DNA from: Bradyrhizobium sp. LTSP849
GTDB lineage: Bacteria > Pseudomonadota > Alphaproteobacteria > Rhizobiales > Xanthobacteraceae
Direction of reading: 5' to 3'
Length of the DNA: 59,964 nucleotides
Assembly: GCF_000938255.1 (NCBI RefSeq)
Contig: NZ_JYMR01000054.1
Span: forward strand, 1-59,964
Shown: positions 40,228-48,946 of the stretch, one piece after another
How positions within the stretch are numbered: position 1 is the first letter of the stretch
Layout of the letters: each line of letters starts with the position of its first letter
Translations under genes and position numbers: made by a program
The notes under the pieces: generated by a model
What the model saw: only the letters and a program-made list of their open reading frames with translations
Told to the model about the DNA's origin: nothing
Database searches by the model: none

Positions 40228-42342
40228 TCAAGCGCGTCCGTCCGCGGCACTCTTCAGGGCCGTACCTGGAGCAGTTGCTTCAGCCGTGGAAAGTTCGATT
40301 ATTAGCAGTCGTTGGCGCGCCCGTGTCGCCGCCACGTATCTCTCCAGCCTGCTCGAATGATCGTCCGATTGGTCAATGATCATGGCAACGGCTTTGAATT
40401 CCAGGCCCTTAATGCGACGGATCGAACCGAGACGTACGCCAGGTTCGGCCTTGCCGGGATCAACGCGCCGCGCCTCAAGCTCGAGGAAGCCGATCCCTTT
40501 GGCGGCCAGTGCCGATTTCACCGCGTCGCGTACCGGCGCGACGCAGATTTCGTGGGATCCCAACTCCTCTTTTTCGATCAGCTCGGACGCCCAGTCGGCG
40601 ATCAAGCTGGCTGCTTGTTCGATGCTGGTCGCCCTGCGGGCGCTGGGTTCGGGCCCCTTGAAGACCGAGCGGTCGCCCGTCGTGTCGGCCTTGCCACCGT
40701 CCAGATCATCGATGTCAATCCCTGCGAGCAGCGACTGCGCCCAGGCCCGTATCTGCGCGCTCGTGCGATAATTGATCTTAAGGCGACGCGACCGACCCAC
40801 GACGTTGATACCGGCGCGTGACAGCGGGATCGGAATTTTCCGATTGATCCTCTGGTGTCCGTCCCCGACCATGAACAGAGGGTTGTTCGCCGTCTCACCC
40901 TGTCGGCTCAACGCCGCAATCAGGCGCAGGCCTTCGAGGCCGAAGTCCTGCAGCTCGTCGACGAGAACGTGCCGGTACTTTGGAAGTCCTGCGTTCTCAC
41001 CTCGGGCGTTCTCGACAATCATGCGGGCCTGGTGAATTGTCCCCTCGAAGGTTAGAAGCCCCTTCTTCTGAAGTCGGCGATTGAAATCCAGAAAATTCGG
41101 CCACAGCTTCCGACGCTGTTGCCGGGACAGTTTTGGGCGTCCGGTCCTGACGACGGTGAGATACTCCTCTTCGGTATCGATCCCCATTGCGTCGACGACG
41201 CTCTCGTATTCTTCCTTGACGAACTGCCGGTCGAACTCGTCCGTCTCCGATGCCGGCGGCAGCGTCGCGTCCCAAATTTCGCCGAGTTCCTGGTCGTCCG
41301 CAATCCGTCCGCGCCATTCTGACCGCAGGCAGATAGTACGCGCGAGCTGATGCAGATTGGTCACCTCAATGCGCTTGGCGGCCTCCGGCGAAAGCTGCGC
41401 AATCAGATGTTCGATCGTTACCGAAAGGTTCGTCGTGAATGTGGTGACGAGAACCTTGTCCTTCGGATCGGTCAGTCGCTTTGCGAGATAGACGGCGCGA
41501 TGCATGAGTGCGACTGTCTTTCCGGTCCCCGCGGCGCCATTGATCTTGATCGGGCCGGCCGCGTTCCACTCGACGATCTTGCGCTGATACGGATGGAGGA
41601 AGACACGCCACATTTCGATGTCTTCAGCAAGGATAGCGCGCAGCTCCTCTTCCCCTTCGATCAACACAAGATTGAAATTGCCGACCTGATCGAGCTTGGA
41701 GAAATCGCCCGGGCTCTCGGGACGCGCCGCCCCGGCGTTCAGGGTTCCCAGCGTCTCCCTCAGCGCCTCGTCGAGCGATCGCCCGACTGCCACCCAGAAC
41801 AAGACCTGCTGCGCTTCCTCAGGAAGATAGGGGGCGACTTCTTCGAAGGCGGCATCCGTGCGAATGGCACGCACCGCAGGGATCAGTGGCCGGGGGACGC
41901 CGGCATGAAACAGATCGTCGTCCGTCAATTCATCCAATGGGTAGCGTCGGCTGTCGTCCGCCAAGGCACCATTGCCGTCCCCACTGCGCTCAGCTGCCTG
42001 CTCGACTTCCGCAACATCGAAGACCTGAAGCATCCCCAGGGAGCCGTGGGCTTCGAAGCGCTTATTGGCACACCACCGATAAGCCTCGTCGTGGTGATCG
42101 ACATGCATCAGCAGGAAGGTATCGCCCCGTTCCGGCGCGATGACGATGGCGCGCCAGTCGTCGCCAAGTCGCGCGCTTCGCACCTTGTCGTCGAGCGCCT
42201 GTTCGATCTTCTCGAGATGAATGCTGCGCTGGGTACTGTCCTCCTGGAACTTCCGAATCAGTTCGCTGACTTTCTTCTGGACTTTGGCTGGAAGACGACC
42301 AAAACCGGTCAGTACATCACGGTGCAACATCAGCGACGCCAT
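40228..42342 (-). CDS. UvrD-type superfamily 1 helicase with a RelE/ParE-like N terminus
   Basis: 704 residues. Residues about 5-92 (FGRLPAKVQKKVSELIRKFQ; KVRSARLGDDWRAIVIAPER; FLLMHVDHHDEAYRWC) have the order and motifs of a RelE/ParE-fold toxin. After a linker comes the helicase: Walker A INGAAGTGKTVALMHRAVYL at 267-286, the DExx motif HVLVDELQDFG, RRLKINYRTSAQIRAWAQ, and the motif VI segment RYVAATRARQRLLIIE. The start overlaps the preceding stop by 1 nt (TGATG), so it is translationally coupled as the last gene of the defence operon. Role: probably unwinding or sensing foreign DNA. Confidence 0.88.
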   Translation of the reverse strand: MASLMLHRDVLTGFGRLPAKVQKKVSELIRKFQEDSTQRSIHLEKIEQALDDKVRSARLGDDWRAIVIAPERGDTFLLMHVDHHDEAYRWCANKRFEAHGSLGMLQVFDVAEVEQAAERSGDGNGALADDSRRYPLDELTDDDLFHAGVPRPLIPAVRAIRTDAAFEEVAPYLPEEAQQVLFWVAVGRSLDEALRETLGTLNAGAARPESPGDFSKLDQVGNFNLVLIEGEEELRAILAEDIEMWRVFLHPYQRKIVEWNAAGPIKINGAAGTGKTVALMHRAVYLAKRLTDPKDKVLVTTFTTNLSVTIEHLIAQLSPEAAKRIEVTNLHQLARTICLRSEWRGRIADDQELGEIWDATLPPASETDEFDRQFVKEEYESVVDAMGIDTEEEYLTVVRTGRPKLSRQQRRKLWPNFLDFNRRLQKKGLLTFEGTIHQARMIVENARGENAGLPKYRHVLVDELQDFGLEGLRLIAALSRQGETANNPLFMVGDGHQRINRKIPIPLSRAGINVVGRSRRLKINYRTSAQIRAWAQSLLAGIDIDDLDGGKADTTGDRSVFKGPEPSARRATSIEQAASLIADWASELIEKEELGSHEICVAPVRDAVKSALAAKGIGFLELEARRVDPGKAEPGVRLGSIRRIKGLEFKAVAMIIDQSDDHSSRLERYVAATRARQRLLIIELSTAEATAPGTALKSAADGRA

Positions 42343-45300
42343 CAGACCTTCTCCTCGGCACGAACCAGCAGACCCGCCAACCAGCGCGTGCCTTTTCCAT
42401 GGACCTCGTCAAGCGCAACGACGCGCCAGCCGCCATCCTCCCATTGCTTCCTGAAGTGCATCTGGTCGCCAACCAGTAAACAGCTGAGATGGCCGGCGAG
42501 CGGCCATGCCATTTCGGCGAAGCAATTATCCGGCGCGCCTTCGAGGTAATGCTCGACTTCGGGCACGGCGACGCCATCGATTGCCATTTTTTTTGCCAGG
42601 GCGACCAGTGAGGGAAGCAACGCAGCTAAGACTTCTTCCCATTCCGAGGGGACACCATCGGTGGCGGTGAATTCTAGGTCGGGTGCCGAGCCGAGAGCAA
42701 CCTCGGACGTCGTGAAGGACCGGCCATTGCCGGAAAATTGCAGCAGGTTGCCAAGCCCGAGCCATCGTCGCCACCGCTCCAGATAGAGCGCCGACGCGCG
42801 CTCCTCAGCGGTGTCGCCGAGCCGCAGCCGGCCAATGACCTTGTGGGAGCTGCTCGCGAGAACGTCGCCCTGATTGGCCACTACGAGGAAATCGTCTCCT
42901 TCGGCCAACACGGTCGTGTGCAGGAGATCGCCGATCCAGCCGTCGTCTGTACCCTTTGGGATGTCCGAACCGGCACGCCAACGGTCGTGTAGATCGAGCA
43001 GATCGGAGGGAGTGGCGCCTTTTGCCCCCCTGTTGGCCAGCACCTGCAGCGGGATGAGACCAGCCTCGTTGGCGAGGCGCTGCCATCCGGCCGGATTGGG
43101 AGACCGTAAAAAGGCGACAAGCTGAACAAATCCGTTGCCGAGCGCTTCCGCGACGGGCGGATAGGACAGACCCGTCCGTCCAAGAGCCTGCATCTTCCGT
43201 TCGAGGGTCGCATGGATTCTTGGATGCAGCAGGTTCAACGCGGCTTGCGGCCCTTCCAGCAGATCCTGCCATGTGATGCTCCACACCCGGTAGGTGCCGC
43301 TTTCTAGCACTGACCGACGCTTGACCGCATCGTCGGCCAGACGGCTCGTCGGCTGGCCTGGATGGGCATGAAACTCGAAGCCGTCAGTGAAGACCGCGAT
43401 GGGGTGAATATCGGCATCATCAGGCGTCAGCATGAAGTCGGGCTGGCATGCTGTCATGACTCCCTGGGCCTGTGCCAATCTGGGCTGCAGCTGGACCTCC
43501 CAGAATCGGGAATCCTTTCCGAGGCGGAATCGGAATCCCGTGGTGCCCTTCACCAAGGCCTTGTGCCATTCACCATGACTCTCGGTAACGGCCGCTTCCA
43601 GGCGTTCGACGAAACGCTTTTCCAACACACTGCCGAACAGGGAAGTGGCATCGAGATCATCCAGTGCCTCAACCACGACTCGCTTTTTGCCGGCCTCAAT
43701 CATTGTTGCCAGCAGTTTGATGCCGCGTTCTCGGCTAATCTCTTCGGATTGATGTTGCAAACGGTAGGCCCGAATGCAGCGATAACAGCCGTCGGTGTCG
43801 TCCTCATCCGGTCCGATGTGGCGGCAGGAGCATGACTGCAGTGCGTCGAGCGCCAGGCTCAGCACGGTCATGATGCCTTGACCCGAGATTTCACCAGCGT
43901 GTTTTGGCTCGAATAGTGATTTCAGAAAGCCCGTCCCTCCCGGCACGGCATCCATGATCACAAGGTAATGGCGCCTGATATCCTGCTTGTGGTCCGGTAA
44001 AATCTGCGGTTCGATAAGCAGGTGGCCGGGGTTTCCGCTGAAATGAAGACGCAGGCCGAGAAACAGGCAAGCCCGCAGCGTCTGGATATCTTCCGATTCG
44101 ACGTCGGGCGGCAGCAGCACACGGATCGCCTCGGATTTGAGTTCGCGGTAGAGATAGACGCGCTGCCATTTATATCCATTCTCGGTCCGCCCTTCGCGAA
44201 AGGCCTTGTCGGTGCGCTTTCGACCGGCACAACTGCGTCGATGCTCGACCTTGTCTTTGGTAACATCGCTGTCGGCGGCCACGCCGCAATCCTGACATAC
44301 CGGGAAGCCGAGCTCCGGCACCTTCTGCTCCACGCCGAAATGAAATCCCTGCGGCGTCTCGGCAAGTCCGGTATTGACCTGGCGCAGGATCATCGAGCTG
44401 CGGAATTCCAGTCCGAACGGCTCGTCCTCCGTGCCCACGGCTCCTTTGTAACCACCGGCTGTCTGATCGAAGCTATAGACCAGCCGATAATAGCGCTGAT
44501 CGCGCTCTTCGGCCCGATCCCCGGACAGACTATCGTAGTATTCCATGTAGGAAATAGCACCGGATCGGGAGAAATCGAGGAACGTCTTACGTTGCGCCCG
44601 GTCCAGTTGCGATTGCTGCTGCCTGTCGTAGCCGCATTGCGGGCAGGCCGGCTTGGCCTCGGGCTTCTCCATGTCCTCGACCAGCCGCATATGGCCGCAC
44701 TTCCCGCAAACTCCCCATTCCTGCGTCAGCGGCTGCGACTGATTGCCAAGCGAGAGCTGCTGGATCTCGAATTGATGCCCGTGTGTATAAAAGATGTTCC
44801 GGGGCGCCAGCTCCCGAATGGCGACGGCGGCCGCCCGGGTGATGTCGATGGAGATCGTGGCGTCCTCTTCGCCCTGGTGCTCGTTGTGGACAGCACCCGT
44901 CAGTCGTACGCCGCGCTCCGGGAAGGCGTAATTCGGCAGCAATCCTTGCTCGGTGAGCACCTCCAACGCCGAGGTGCGGTTTAGCGCAAGCGTTCGTGCT
45001 TTGAGGATGCGCAATTCGCGCTCGATCTCGCGGAGCCCGGCCTGATCATCGGCTCCCACCAACTCCTTCTTCTGATCGGTCAGACGCCGACGCGCCGTGT
45101 CGATACTTCTGAGCTGATCACCGAAATCGGATGCGGCACCACGGATTCGCAGGTGGAGCCGCATGGTGTCCGCCTCCGCCCGAAAGCGTAGGCGGGTATC
45201 CGGCCTGACTACTTCGGGGCCAAACCGCGCGAGGAATCCATCTTGTAAGGCGGCTTCTTTCATCACCATCCACGCCAGGAGGTCGATGATCGGACCGCTA

Positions 45301-48300
45301 TCCGTCTGAAGCTGCTCGTCGAGCTGTTTTCCGCTGGAAGGAAGTTCGGAGATGACCCGATCCTTGACCGCGCTGTCAAAGCAGTAGGCCAGATACTGGC
45401 GAACCAGCATAGCGCTGGCGTCGAGCCAGCACCCCGGCGGCTCGATCTTGCCAGCCAGCATCTCCTCCGGTCGGGCGAAGAAGAACAGGTCATGTGGTCG
45501 CTGGTTGACCACAGAAACCACCAGCGCGGTGCCGGTGCTTCGTCCTGCCCGGCCGATGCGTTGAAGATAGCTCGCTGTGGTCGGCGGGACTGAGCACAGC
45601 ATCGTGGTCGAGAGGTCGCCGATATCGATACCCATTTCCAGGGTCGAGGTAGCTGTGATGACGTTGGGATCGTCCGCATGGACGCCTCCATTGAACCGCC
45701 GTTCCAGATCCTCCCGTTCCTCGGTGGTCAGAAGCCCGGTGTGTTCTCGGGCGAACACTCGGCGCAACGCGCCCTTGCGATACCGTCGCCGGTAATAGGT
45801 CTGACGATCGGTGAAGGGCGCCTCGGCATAGTGTCCGCGCCGCGAGCCGTAAGCCAAACTGGATGCCCCCATCCATATTTCGGCCTCGCGCATCGGCCGC
45901 AACATGAAGTGACCACTGTGGTCACAGACTAGGGGACGGCCATCGGCCTGAAGCCGCGCAGCATTCGGCGAGATCGCAAAGTAGTCCTTATCACCATCGC
46001 GATGCAGCAGTTCCAGGAGACCGGCCTCCACCCCCTCCTTCAGAAAAGCACGGGTCAGGTCCGCGATCGCAGCATCAGACACGCCATGCAGCCGCAGGCT
46101 GCCCTGGCCGAGGGCACGTCGCGCCCACACAATATTCCAGGGATCCTGCGTGCCGGTGCGGGTGACCGCCAGCATATGGTCGTGTCGGGGGTTGCTGCCG
46201 GTAGCGATCAGCCGCGGCGTGTATCGCCCGTGTGGCGGGTAGACCTCTCGCCCTTCGACAATCTTCTTTCTCGATCGCTTGCCCCACAGCCCGGAGCGGA
46301 CATATGCGTTGACGAAGGTATGAGCAAAGCCTCCCCGGGTGCGCTGCCGATGCAGAATGCCGAGGATCCACAGCCGCAGCTGGTCGCCGTCGACGCCCTC
46401 GAATGCGGTGTCGATGCCAGGCAGTCGCGCCACGAGGCGGCCGGCAATAGCATCGATGACGTCGAGGTTCCACGCGACGCACGAACTGCCGTTCAATTCC
46501 AGAGTGCGACCGTGGGTGAGCATCAAGCCGAACTCGCTGATCGCCTCCCATGTCAGGCGCTCGGCGATCTCGCTGCGGAGCGGTTCGGGGATGGGCGTTG
46601 CCTTGTCGGCATTCTCGCGAAACGCCAGGTAAGGACCATATTCATGTAGGTCCGGCGGCATCAGGGTCGCCAACGCTTCCAGCGGGACGCCCGGCCGTCC
46701 GGGCGCTTCCACCGACCAATAGGCAAGCAGACGGTCGCCGACCTCTGTCAGCGGTACACCAGCGGAGCCGGCATCATCGATGATGCGCTGAAGCGCGGTG
46801 CGGAACGTGAAGTGATAGGTCCGCGCCGAGAAAAAGCCCGCCCGGTGGCTGGCGTCCTGCACACTATCGGTAAAGGCTAGCAGCTTTGGATCACTGTTGA
46901 GAACCGACCCGAACATTTCGTCGATCGCGACGCTGGAAACCGTCGCCGCCCGGCTGCCAATGAACATCAGGGTGCCCCGCATCTCGCAATGTGGGCACCG
47001 AACCTGGCCAACAACCTTGCCGTTGTCCTGCCGGCGAGTTTCGCGGCTAACCTTGACCCGAAAGGTTCTCGCTTCGGTCAACGGACAATTGCCGGGCCCC
47101 TCGCGAACCACCAGACTGTCCGGCGCCAAATACCAATGGGTTGTCGGCAGCGGCAGCTGATCGGGTCCCGACGAAACCTCGTCATCGGTTTGCCACGGAC
47201 TCAGCACGACCATGTTCGGCGATTGCGAAGAACCTTCGAATCCCCAGCCCTGATAAATCCGGCTGGCGTCATCGATCAGCTGAAAGCCATTCACGCCCTT
47301 TGCGCGGATCTGATTGTCCATGTCGGAATCCGAGAGAGCTACCCAGACCGACTCGCCGCACTCCGAGCAGTGGGCGACGGGCAGGATCGGACTGCCGACC
47401 CGCTTCTCGTCGATCCAGCCGAACTTCGGCGCATCCTGGACGTAGCGTCCGAGCCGGCGTAGCTCCCGCACCCAGATCTGAACATGGGTCGGCACCTTCG
47501 GCAGCGCTCGCCCGCTGCGCAGATCGCGTGCCTGGGCCACCAGAGCGAAGAAGGCGCCAACAACCTGGCTGCGGGCTTCATGGTCGCCGACCGCCCTCAG
47601 AACGTAGAACCGCGCTGACAGCTCCTCGATCAGCGCGTCCCAGGTCAATACCGGCGTGGCCGTAATCTCGAGCAGCGCCTTGAAGAGTTCTTGACGTCGA
47701 AGCCAGTCGCCAACGGCAAGCCCCCAGTATTTTTCCGGCGCCGGCCGTTGAATCTTGCAATCGAGCCAGGGATTGCCGACCAAGAGCGGAAATTCGGGGG
47801 CGCCCCAAAGTGGCGCGACCCGTTGGGCAAACGCAGCCGCGGTCTCGTCGTCGCGCGGCGTGCAATCTGCTGCCGACGGAAACGTCTCTGGCGCCTCCGG
47901 TTCCGGTACGACCATCGCTGCGATGTCGAGACGGTTGTTATCCTCGTTGACGATCATCGCCGGCGTGAAGGATTCCTGGAACAGGATGCCGGCGAAATCA
48001 GCCAGCCGTTGGAGGGGATCCATCTCCTCCTCCTCACGCCCGCCGGCGATGGTGGCGCTGGTACCGACGCAGCAGAGCCCACCTTCCGGCACATCCAGCC
48101 GCGCCTTGATGCGACGAACCAGGCAGGCGACGTCGGCGCCCTGCGCCCCGTCATAGGTGTGCAGCTCGTCGAGCACCAGGAAGCGTAAACGGCCGGGCTC
48201 ATTAAAACGCCAGATGCGCTGATCCTTCGGGCGCAGCAGCAGATAATCCAGCATCTTGTAGTTGGTCAGCAGGATGTCCGGCGGATCTTCCTGCATGGCA

Positions 48301-48932
48301 TCGTGGTCGGTGATGTGAAAGTAAGTATCGCCCTCGGCCCGCATCGCCTTGACCGAGGTTGGGTCTTCCCCGCCGCTCTCGCCGGATCTGCTGCGCCCGG
48401 TATAGAGCCCGATCCTGACCAGCGCTTTGCGATCGTTTCCGGCACCGATATGCAATTCTGCTCGCGAAAAAACTTCGTTGGCGAATCGTCCGGCCTGATC
48501 GGCAGCCAGCGCGTTCATCGGATAGAGGATGATCGCCTTGACGCCCTTCTCGCTCCGCTTGACCGAGCGCAAGCAGTGGTCGAGTAGCGGGAACAGGAAG
48601 CACTCGGTCTTGCCCGAGCCGGTGCCGGTCGTAACGATCGTGCTTTCCGGATCGTGTCCCTTGGAGGAAAGGCGCTGCCACGCCTGCCATTGATGGCGAA
48701 ATGGATGGAAATCAGGCCGGATATCGAAGTGCTCCGCCGGATCGTAGCTTTCGTGCGCCGGCCGGTACGGCCGGCGCAGTTGCACCCACGGCCCTTTGAA
48801 CAGTCCGTTTTCGGGATCGTTGATGAAGGCGCTGAGCGCGGTTTCCTCGTCGCAGCGGCGGAAATTGAAAGTCGCCTCCAGGTAATGCCGGATCTGGCGC
48901 TTGACGTCCTGGGCGAGGGTGGCGGGGAGCAT
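42342..48932 (-). CDS. Giant DEAD/DEAH helicase with DUF1998-type C-terminal cysteines and nuclease-like tail (DruE/DrmA-B-like)
   Basis: About 2,196 residues from the ATG at 48932 (GAGAGG upstream); a start at 48983 would overlap the methylase gene. Walker A TTGTGSGKTECFLFPLLDHC is near residue 100, the DEAH-type box LVLDELHTYDGAQGADVACL near 247, and helicase C with RIGRAGRSTGTALVVSVVNQ near 1120. A zinc cluster (CGKCG..CPQCG) follows, and the CSCRHIGPDEDDTDGCYRC block, as in DUF1998, lies near 1700. The tail around 1830-1895 (PDF..PIAVFTDGFEFH..KRR) resembles a Vsr/PD-(D/E)xK nuclease fold. Size and layout recall DruE of Druantia or a DrmA-DrmB fusion. Confidence 0.85.
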   Translation of the reverse strand: MLPATLAQDVKRQIRHYLEATFNFRRCDEETALSAFINDPENGLFKGPWVQLRRPYRPAHESYDPAEHFDIRPDFHPFRHQWQAWQRLSSKGHDPESTIVTTGTGSGKTECFLFPLLDHCLRSVKRSEKGVKAIILYPMNALAADQAGRFANEVFSRAELHIGAGNDRKALVRIGLYTGRSRSGESGGEDPTSVKAMRAEGDTYFHITDHDAMQEDPPDILLTNYKMLDYLLLRPKDQRIWRFNEPGRLRFLVLDELHTYDGAQGADVACLVRRIKARLDVPEGGLCCVGTSATIAGGREEEEMDPLQRLADFAGILFQESFTPAMIVNEDNNRLDIAAMVVPEPEAPETFPSAADCTPRDDETAAAFAQRVAPLWGAPEFPLLVGNPWLDCKIQRPAPEKYWGLAVGDWLRRQELFKALLEITATPVLTWDALIEELSARFYVLRAVGDHEARSQVVGAFFALVAQARDLRSGRALPKVPTHVQIWVRELRRLGRYVQDAPKFGWIDEKRVGSPILPVAHCSECGESVWVALSDSDMDNQIRAKGVNGFQLIDDASRIYQGWGFEGSSQSPNMVVLSPWQTDDEVSSGPDQLPLPTTHWYLAPDSLVVREGPGNCPLTEARTFRVKVSRETRRQDNGKVVGQVRCPHCEMRGTLMFIGSRAATVSSVAIDEMFGSVLNSDPKLLAFTDSVQDASHRAGFFSARTYHFTFRTALQRIIDDAGSAGVPLTEVGDRLLAYWSVEAPGRPGVPLEALATLMPPDLHEYGPYLAFRENADKATPIPEPLRSEIAERLTWEAISEFGLMLTHGRTLELNGSSCVAWNLDVIDAIAGRLVARLPGIDTAFEGVDGDQLRLWILGILHRQRTRGGFAHTFVNAYVRSGLWGKRSRKKIVEGREVYPPHGRYTPRLIATGSNPRHDHMLAVTRTGTQDPWNIVWARRALGQGSLRLHGVSDAAIADLTRAFLKEGVEAGLLELLHRDGDKDYFAISPNAARLQADGRPLVCDHSGHFMLRPMREAEIWMGASSLAYGSRRGHYAEAPFTDRQTYYRRRYRKGALRRVFAREHTGLLTTEEREDLERRFNGGVHADDPNVITATSTLEMGIDIGDLSTTMLCSVPPTTASYLQRIGRAGRSTGTALVVSVVNQRPHDLFFFARPEEMLAGKIEPPGCWLDASAMLVRQYLAYCFDSAVKDRVISELPSSGKQLDEQLQTDSGPIIDLLAWMVMKEAALQDGFLARFGPEVVRPDTRLRFRAEADTMRLHLRIRGAASDFGDQLRSIDTARRRLTDQKKELVGADDQAGLREIERELRILKARTLALNRTSALEVLTEQGLLPNYAFPERGVRLTGAVHNEHQGEEDATISIDITRAAAVAIRELAPRNIFYTHGHQFEIQQLSLGNQSQPLTQEWGVCGKCGHMRLVEDMEKPEAKPACPQCGYDRQQQSQLDRAQRKTFLDFSRSGAISYMEYYDSLSGDRAEERDQRYYRLVYSFDQTAGGYKGAVGTEDEPFGLEFRSSMILRQVNTGLAETPQGFHFGVEQKVPELGFPVCQDCGVAADSDVTKDKVEHRRSCAGRKRTDKAFREGRTENGYKWQRVYLYRELKSEAIRVLLPPDVESEDIQTLRACLFLGLRLHFSGNPGHLLIEPQILPDHKQDIRRHYLVIMDAVPGGTGFLKSLFEPKHAGEISGQGIMTVLSLALDALQSCSCRHIGPDEDDTDGCYRCIRAYRLQHQSEEISRERGIKLLATMIEAGKKRVVVEALDDLDATSLFGSVLEKRFVERLEAAVTESHGEWHKALVKGTTGFRFRLGKDSRFWEVQLQPRLAQAQGVMTACQPDFMLTPDDADIHPIAVFTDGFEFHAHPGQPTSRLADDAVKRRSVLESGTYRVWSITWQDLLEGPQAALNLLHPRIHATLERKMQALGRTGLSYPPVAEALGNGFVQLVAFLRSPNPAGWQRLANEAGLIPLQVLANRGAKGATPSDLLDLHDRWRAGSDIPKGTDDGWIGDLLHTTVLAEGDDFLVVANQGDVLASSSHKVIGRLRLGDTAEERASALYLERWRRWLGLGNLLQFSGNGRSFTTSEVALGSAPDLEFTATDGVPSEWEEVLAALLPSLVALAKKMAIDGVAVPEVEHYLEGAPDNCFAEMAWPLAGHLSCLLVGDQMHFRKQWEDGGWRVVALDEVHGKGTRWLAGLLVRAEEKV

Positions 48933-48946
48933 GGGGCCGGCCTCTC

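Noticed and set aside
41350..42549. A 399-codon plus-strand frame
   Set aside because: Crosses the junction of two coupled minus-strand helicase genes and shows no domain.
44022..44984. A 320-codon plus-strand frame
   Set aside because: Antisense to the giant helicase, with no domain pattern; a shadow.
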